Shown here in pieces: positions 1-3,548 of a DNA stretch of 6,042 nucleotides. Location of the stretch: positions 1 to 6,042 of the forward strand of contig CAAGGY010000177.1 of assembly GCA_900769525.1 (NCBI GenBank). The letters are read 5' to 3'. Every line of letters starts with the position of its first letter. The stretch's first letter is position 1. Source of the stretch: an uncultured Alistipes sp. (GTDB taxonomy: Bacteria; Bacteroidota; Bacteroidia; Bacteroidales; Rikenellaceae). Both the position numbers and the translations under genes were made by a program. The notes beneath the pieces are model-generated. The model was not told where the DNA came from, ran no database searches, and was given only the letters and a program-made list of their open reading frames with translations.

Positions 1-630
1 CTCGATGTGGCGCTCTACGATGCGTACTGCGAGGTCTGTATCCTTAACCATAGGCTTCCAGTCGATCTCACGAAGCTCACCTGCAGCAGGTGTTGCAAGC
101 TCCTCCTTACGCATCACACCCTCACGCACTGTTGCCATCTGTGGACGGCACTCAGGGTTGATGATAGTAGCGATGATGTTACCACCAAACGCTGGACGAA
201 TCTGGTAGAGAAGAGCGTCATACTCCTTGCCGCTCTTAGCATCCTTGTGGTCGCCGATAACAAGCTCTGTGCAGTCGGCAGTGAGGCCGCTGTGAAGAGC
301 TGATGACACACGTGGTGCGAAGTCACGACCTACAGGAGTTGCGCCAAAGAGTACAATCTGTGGCTGCTCCTGCTTGATGAGGCCCACCATAACGGCAGTA
401 TGTGGCAGTGTGCGGAATGGGGCGAAGATAGCATCGTCGGCAACCCACACAGTGTCGGCACCATACTTAGCTAACTCAGGTGCAAGGCCCTTGACATTGT
501 TGCCAGCAACAACAGCCTCAAGCTTCACGCCGAGGGTGTTTGCCAACTCGCGACCCTTTGTAAGGAGCTCCAACGATACGTCGGCAATCTGCTGCTCCTC
601 AATCTCGATATATACAAATACGTTATTCAT
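1..630 (-). CDS. etfA: Electron transfer flavoprotein alpha subunit, partial (C-terminus beyond left edge)
   Basis: EtfA binds FAD and, with EtfB, passes electrons between an acyl-CoA dehydrogenase-type flavoenzyme and another carrier in the cytoplasm. The first 210 residues are present, starting MNNVFVYIEIEEQQIADVSL at the ATG at 630-628; the family is usually about 320-345 residues. The visible part is the N-terminal alpha/beta domain. It carries the conserved stretches GRDFAPRVSSALHSGLTADC (101-120) followed by TEL, IRPAFGGNI (144-152) and PQMATVREGV (163-172), all typical of EtfA/FixB. The C-terminal FAD-binding domain, which should begin near residue 215, is off the window, so FAD-binding residues cannot be checked. 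The start lies 12 bases after the etfB stop, so the two are co-transcribed. No Shine-Dalgarno sequence is seen, as is usual for Bacteroidetes. An acyl-CoA dehydrogenase gene often follows in this order, but that is outside the window. Identity is firm. Confidence 0.95.
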   Translation of the reverse strand, partial: MNNVFVYIEIEEQQIADVSLELLTKGRELANTLGVKLEAVVAGNNVKGLAPELAKYGADTVWVADDAIFAPFRTLPHTAVMVGLIKQEQPQIVLFGATPVGRDFAPRVSSALHSGLTADCTELVIGDHKDAKSGKEYDALLYQIRPAFGGNIIATIINPECRPQMATVREGVMRKEELATPAAGELREIDWKPMVKDTDLAVRIVERHIE

Positions 631-642
631 ACTCAATAGCTA

Positions 643-1518
643 TTAACCGAGCGTGTGGCCCGCGATAAGTTCAACCATAAGTGCCTCGATGTCAGCGTCC
701 TCGGCTGTGAGAGCCTTAGCCTCTTTGGCCTGGAACACTACGTTCTCAATCCTCTTCACCTTTGTTGGTGAGCCTGAGAGACCGAGCTGCTCGTAATCTG
801 GATTTACGTCGGCAGCCGAGAACTCCACGATGTGAAGATATGGACGCTCCTCGATGAATGTTTTGCGAGCGTCGTCGGCTGTAGCCATCTCCGATGTTGC
901 AAGCGAGTACTTGAACTTCATCACACGCTTTGCGTTACGTGGACGGCACTCCTTAGCCGAAGCATTTACGGTGATAACCGCAGGGAGTGGCGACACGACA
1001 ACCTCAGCACCACGCTCAAGGCGGCGCTTGATAGTAATCTCGCTATCGTTGATATCGACGAGCTCCTCGGCGTATGTCACCTGTGGCAAGTCGAGCTTCT
1101 CAGCAACCTGAGGTCCTACCTGTGCGGTATCGCCGTCGATAGCCTGGCGACCTGCTACGATGATATCTGGATTAATCTTGCGTAGAGCACAAGAGAGTGC
1201 ATACGATGTTGCCAAAGTGTCGGAACCAGCAAACTCCTTACCTGAGAGCAAGTAGCCACCATCAGCACCACGGAACATTGCCTCGCGGATGACGTCAGCA
1301 GCTCGCTGTGGGCCCATTGTGAGCACCTCGACACGAGCATTGCCGATGCGGTCCTTCATCTGAAGAGCCATCTCAAGAGCGTTAAGGTCCTCGGGGTTAA
1401 AGATTGCTGCAAGAGCGGCACGGTTCACCGTACCCTCCGGAGTCATGGCGTCTTTGCCGACATTACGGGTGTCGGGCACCTGTTTTGCCAAGACTACGAT
1501 TTTTGTTACTTTTTCCAT
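643..1518 (-). CDS. etfB: Electron transfer flavoprotein beta subunit
   Basis: EtfB is the smaller ETF subunit. It holds AMP, or a second FAD in bifurcating ETFs, and forms the heterodimer with EtfA. I choose the ATG at 1518-1516 (291 residues, starting MEKVTKIVVLAKQVPDT). An in-frame GTG directly before it would add one residue and is less likely. Family marks are KQVPDT near the N-terminus, FNPEDLNALEMAL (40-52) and the nucleotide-loop signature AGRQAIDGDTAQVGPQ (123-138) followed by LDLPQVTY. Length fits the long FixA/EtfB forms. The QAIDGDTAQVGP loop resembles EtfB proteins of butyryl-CoA dehydrogenase systems, which leaves open a second FAD and electron bifurcation; this is inference from one motif. 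It is the first gene of the etfBA operon, with a predicted promoter about 70 bases upstream and a 187-base gap from the glycosyltransferase stop. No frameshift or missing core motif is seen. Confidence 0.97.
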   Translation of the reverse strand: MEKVTKIVVLAKQVPDTRNVGKDAMTPEGTVNRAALAAIFNPEDLNALEMALQMKDRIGNARVEVLTMGPQRAADVIREAMFRGADGGYLLSGKEFAGSDTLATSYALSCALRKINPDIIVAGRQAIDGDTAQVGPQVAEKLDLPQVTYAEELVDINDSEITIKRRLERGAEVVVSPLPAVITVNASAKECRPRNAKRVMKFKYSLATSEMATADDARKTFIEERPYLHIVEFSAADVNPDYEQLGLSGSPTKVKRIENVVFQAKEAKALTAEDADIEALMVELIAGHTLG

Positions 1519-1558
1519 CACGTTATTTTATAATGTATTCTTATGTTCGCTACGTCTG

Positions 1559-1590
1559 TTTGGCTTTTTGCTATGCCAAATCTTGCCAAA
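1559..1590 (-). repeat. TTTGGC / GCCAAA repeat cluster at the etfB transcription start
   Basis: On the plus strand TTTGGC (1559-1564) is followed by GCCAAA at 1575-1580 and again at 1585-1590. The two GCCAAA copies are exactly 10 bases apart, one helical turn. The outer TTTGGC forms an inverted repeat with the first GCCAAA (10-base loop), which in the minus-strand transcript would make a hairpin beginning at about +1. The second GCCAAA overlaps the -7 box. It could be an operator, an mRNA 5' hairpin, or chance in a short AT-rich spacer. Confidence 0.45.
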
Positions 1591-1618
1591 GATAGAGATT
1601 TTTGTCTAAAATACCATA
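1587..1618 (-). promoter_or_regulatory. Predicted promoter of etfBA
   Basis: Read on the minus strand, TATCTTTG (1594-1587) matches the Bacteroidetes -7 consensus TAnnTTTG. TATG (1618-1615), three of four matches to the -33 TTTG, lies 20 bases upstream. Initiation would fall near 1580, leaving a leader of about 60 bases before the etfB ATG. The -7 element matches fully but the -33 element is imperfect. Confidence 0.55.
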
Positions 1619-1705
1619 GTTTTGCTGATATTTTTTTCTATATTTTCAGTCAACTGCCAGATATTCAGTATAAATGCCTATTGTTGGCGTTTGTCTGTTT
1701 TGCCA

Positions 1706-2863
1706 CTACTCGTCTAGGTCGATACCTATTCTGCGGTAGCACTTCATGATGTTGTATGCCGCCACCTCGCTTCTAAAATGGGTTACGTGGCGTGCTCCCT
1801 GCTCTATCATTCTCTGTCGCAGGGCCTCGTCGTTGCGTATATTCTCTATTGCATCCACCAGCTCGCCACAATCCTTCGATGACACGTATATAGAGTCGGG
1901 ACCTCCCGCCTCCTCAAGGCTCGAACCTCGTGCTGCAATCACAGGCACGCCCACGCTCAGTGCCTCCAGAATCTCGATTGAGAAGCCCTCGAACTTCGAT
2001 GGGTTGATAAATATCTCGGCACCCTTATATAGTGCTGGGCGATCCTCCAGAGCCACGTTGCGCCTAAAGTGTACTCGCTCCTCGAAGCCGAGCACCTTAA
2101 GGCGGCGTTTTATGCGACGTGTGTAGCTTGTCTGCTCGCCAACGACCACAAGGTTGATATCCTCTGGTAGCTCAGCCATCGCTTCGACAATAAGTCCGAA
2201 GTTCTTGCGCTCGACCATATCGCCGATGTTGAGTATATATCGCTCTGGGAGGTTGTACTTTCTCTTTACTGCCTCTACCTGTTCGTCATCAATCTTGCGG
2301 CTGTATATCGGGTTGCAGCCCTCGTAGACCACGTCAATCTTTTCGTGTGATATGCCGAGCAGGTGTGCTATGTCACGTCTTGTGGCCTCACTTGCTGCGA
2401 TTATTCTGTCGGCACGATGACACGCTGAGCTCACTCTGATAAACTCAACTATGCGCTCTAAGATGTTGTAATATTTTGTAAATCTGATTGATATCAGGTT
2501 GTGTACACTCACCACGCTACGTATCTGGTTGCGTCGCAGGCCGTAGGGTAGTCTGCCCTCGAGGCCGTGGAATAGCTCCACATCGCCACGCTTTGCATCA
2601 TTTGTTATGCGTAGTATTTGCCACAGCCACGATAGTTTGCGCCATAGTGAGCCGTCGGGCTCCATCGACTCTACGTTTGGCAGTGTGTCGAGTACGTCGT
2701 ATTCGTTGTGAGGCTGATGTTTAGGTGTGTACATTCTGAAGTAGGCATTCTCTGGGCATGCCTCGGCTAAGGCTTTGATTATAAAGCGTGCGTAGCTGCC
2801 AATTCCACTCTCCTGTGTATTGGCGCACCTGGCGTCGAAACCTATCGTATAGTTGTGCTTCAT
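1706..2863 (-). CDS. GT4-family glycosyltransferase (mannosyltransferase B-like)
   Basis: This is a complete 385-residue retaining glycosyltransferase of GT-B fold. It is predicted to act in the cytoplasm or at the inner membrane face, moving a sugar (family members often use GDP-mannose) from a nucleotide donor to a glycan. The N-terminal acceptor domain has the glycine loop SGIGSYARF (19-27), FHGLEGRLPYG (98-108) and VSVHNLISI (118-126), where many relatives have HD rather than HN. ADRIIAASEATRRDI (151-165) is the usual linker motif. The C-terminal donor domain has ILNIGDMVERKNF (210-222), with the basic R219/K220 pair expected to contact donor phosphates, and the EX7E motif E292-GFSIEIL-E300. 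No transmembrane segment or signal peptide is seen. It appears monocistronic: its promoter lies 49 bases upstream and 187 bases separate it from etfB. No other glycan genes are in view, so donor and acceptor are unknown. The family call is firm; the sugar is not. Confidence 0.93.
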   Translation of the reverse strand: MKHNYTIGFDARCANTQESGIGSYARFIIKALAEACPENAYFRMYTPKHQPHNEYDVLDTLPNVESMEPDGSLWRKLSWLWQILRITNDAKRGDVELFHGLEGRLPYGLRRNQIRSVVSVHNLISIRFTKYYNILERIVEFIRVSSACHRADRIIAASEATRRDIAHLLGISHEKIDVVYEGCNPIYSRKIDDEQVEAVKRKYNLPERYILNIGDMVERKNFGLIVEAMAELPEDINLVVVGEQTSYTRRIKRRLKVLGFEERVHFRRNVALEDRPALYKGAEIFINPSKFEGFSIEILEALSVGVPVIAARGSSLEEAGGPDSIYVSSKDCGELVDAIENIRNDEALRQRMIEQGARHVTHFRSEVAAYNIMKCYRRIGIDLDE

Positions 2864-2888
2864 ATCTTCTTACCTTAGTTTATATGCG

Positions 2889-2904
2889 TACGCTCGCGTG
2901 CGTA
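2889..2904 (-). promoter_or_regulatory. Small hairpin at the 5' end of the glycosyltransferase mRNA
   Basis: TACGC (2889-2893) and GCGTA (2900-2904) form a five-pair stem with a six-base loop, GC-rich inside an AT-rich leader. It begins immediately after the predicted start site near 2905. It may protect the 5' end of the mRNA or be a regulator site (GCGTACGC at 2886-2893 is itself a perfect 8-base palindrome). Confidence 0.4.
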
Positions 2905-2911
2905 GCAGATG

Positions 2912-2943
2912 CAAAACTAAGAAAATTTCTTTGAAATAGCAAA
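2912..2943 (-). promoter_or_regulatory. Predicted promoter of the glycosyltransferase gene
   Basis: On the minus strand TTTG (2943-2940), exactly 20 bases, then TAGTTTTG (2919-2912) matches both Bacteroidetes promoter boxes perfectly. The 3' edge of the -7 box is 48 bases before the ATG at 2863, and initiation is expected near 2905. Confidence 0.75.
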
Positions 2944-3063
2944 TTTTCGTTATCCTGACTTTTTACTTGGATTTTTTTCAATGTTGTAAATCAGCGTTCT
3001 ACGCCTATCTGGCGGGGATAATTAAAACTTTTTCAAAAAATATTGAAAATTTTTTAATAAATG
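2944..3063. other. AT-rich divergent intergenic segment
   Basis: No coding signal is seen in this stretch between the leftward glycosyltransferase promoter and the rightward ncRNA promoter. It contains A/T tracts and two inverted repeats: CGCC-tatct-GGCG at 3002-3014, and TTTTCAA-aaaata-TTGAAAA at 3030-3049. Such A/T-rich DNA upstream of two diverging promoters could act as UP-element or nucleoid-protein DNA, but nothing specific can be named. Confidence 0.4.
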
Positions 3064-3064
3064 C

Positions 3065-3095
3065 TTGGCAGATTCAAAAATACTCCTTACCTTTG
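3065..3095 (+). promoter_or_regulatory. Predicted promoter of the candidate ncRNA
   Basis: TACCTTTG (3088-3095) fully matches the -7 consensus TAnnTTTG. TTGG (3065-3068), overlapping CTTG at 3064-3067, sits 19-20 bases upstream as a partial -33 element. Initiation is expected near 3101-3103. No open reading frame with recognisable coding character follows; a structured region with a U-tract does. Confidence 0.6.
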
Positions 3096-3101
3096 CAGCG
3101 A

Positions 3102-3267
3102 AGTTTTAAGGTTCATTTAGGTTAGTAGTTTTAGGTTGGGAGGCAATCGAAGGATTGCGGCGAGAGCTACAGCACCACAATGTAGTGGTGTAGGTTTCGT
3201 TGCTAAAACCGGGTGGCGGTGCTCGTCACGGGTTGAATATCTTTCGATGAGCCTCGTTTTTTATTTT
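3102..3267 (+). ncRNA. Candidate structured non-coding RNA, about 165 nt, family unidentified
   Basis: A promoter, a compact set of nested helices and a terminal U-tract delimit this RNA. The outer closing stem pairs 3109-3116 (AGGTTCAT) with 3247-3254 (ATGAGCCT), eight continuous pairs including one G-U. Inside are hairpins GCAATC-gaag-GATTGC (3143-3158), CACCAC-aatgta-GTGGTG (3173-3190, extendable through CTA 3167-3169 with TAG 3191-3193 and a three-base bulge), GGTTT/AAACC (3193-3210) and GTGGCG-gtgct-CGTCAC (3213-3229, one G-U). TTTTTTATTTT (3257-3267) follows the closing stem. The segment is more GC-rich than its flanks. The overlapping 62-codon reading frame has no family features. Order-specific RNAs such as the Bacteroidales-1 motif or a 6S-type RNA are possible identities, but I cannot recognise a diagnostic consensus. 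SRP RNA, tmRNA and RNase P RNA hallmarks are absent. A long riboswitch-like leader is unlikely because a separate promoter serves the next gene. The start and end are predicted. Confidence 0.6.
3247..3267 (+). terminator. Terminator-like 3' end of the candidate ncRNA
   Basis: The 3' strand of the closing stem (3247-3254) is followed after CG by TTTTTTATTTT (3257-3267), the expected geometry for intrinsic termination. The pairing partner lies 130 bases upstream rather than in a local hairpin, so efficiency is uncertain. Confidence 0.5.
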
Positions 3268-3337
3268 CCATTGTTCAAAATCGCCCTAAAATTGCTCTGT
3301 TTGTCGGGCTTTTATTCACTCTAAATCGCTTTTCTAT

Positions 3338-3356
3338 GCCGCTGTAGAGGCTTTTT
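3338..3356 (+). terminator. Weak second terminator-like hairpin
   Basis: GCCgCT (3338-3343) can fold with AGaGGC (3346-3351), leaving one G-A mismatch, and TTTTT follows at 3352-3356. The stem is short and the loop very tight, so this is a weak call. It may back up termination of the upstream ncRNA. Apart from this, 3268-3431 shows only short repeats (TGCATAA at 3358-3364 and 3380-3386; CCC/GGGG at 3391-3404). Confidence 0.25.
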
Positions 3357-3431
3357 GTGCATAATCAACACATATCCATTGCATAAATATCCCGAAAAAT
3401 GGGGCTTTAATGCGTAAAAAAGCTGTATGTA

Positions 3432-3463
3432 TTTGGTATTTTAGAAATAATTACCTAAATTTG
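3432..3463 (+). promoter_or_regulatory. Predicted promoter of the large lipoprotein gene
   Basis: TTTG (3432-3435), exactly 20 bases, then TAAATTTG (3456-3463) matches both Bacteroidetes boxes perfectly. Initiation is expected near 3470, giving a leader of about 79 bases before the ATG at 3549. Confidence 0.8.
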
Positions 3464-3475
3464 CAATGATATTGT

Positions 3476-3490
3476 GGGGATACTATCCCC
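3476..3490 (+). promoter_or_regulatory. 5'-UTR hairpin of the lipoprotein mRNA
   Basis: GGGGAT (3476-3481), loop ACT, ATCCCC (3485-3490) is a perfect six-pair GC-rich stem placed about six bases after the predicted start site, in an otherwise AT-rich leader. It is far from the start codon, so it would not block ribosome loading. A 5' stabiliser or a regulator site is more plausible. The remaining leader (3491-3548) is A/T-rich without a Shine-Dalgarno sequence. Confidence 0.5.
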
Positions 3491-3548
3491 TCATCTAACG
3501 GAAATTACACATATTTATATTTACTAACAACTCTAAAACTATCACACT

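Noticed and set aside
635..644. Ten-base palindrome AATAGCTATT between etfB and etfA
   Set aside because: It overlaps the etfB stop codon in a 12-base junction, is AT-rich and short, and is likely chance.
832..1185. 117-codon plus-strand reading frame opposite etfB
   Set aside because: It is antisense to a clear etfB coding region; its composition is that of a shadow frame and it has no promoter or family resemblance.
1519..1521. GTG one codon before the etfB ATG as the start
   Set aside because: The adjacent ATG gives the usual MEKV...KQVPDT N-terminus and ATG is preferred; the difference is a single residue.
3075..3082. Possible second minus-strand -7 box (TATTTTTG) for the glycosyltransferase
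   Set aside because: No -33 TTTG is found about 20 bases upstream, and a far better promoter lies closer to the gene.
3136..3324. Plus-strand 62-codon reading frame in the intergenic region
   Set aside because: It overlaps the candidate ncRNA's hairpins and U-tract, its protein has no recognisable features, and the ncRNA promoter and structure explain the region better.
2864..3548. CRISPR array, tRNA, rRNA or insertion sequence in the long intergenic region
   Set aside because: No regular repeats, cloverleaf, rRNA signature, terminal inverted repeats or transposase remnants were seen.
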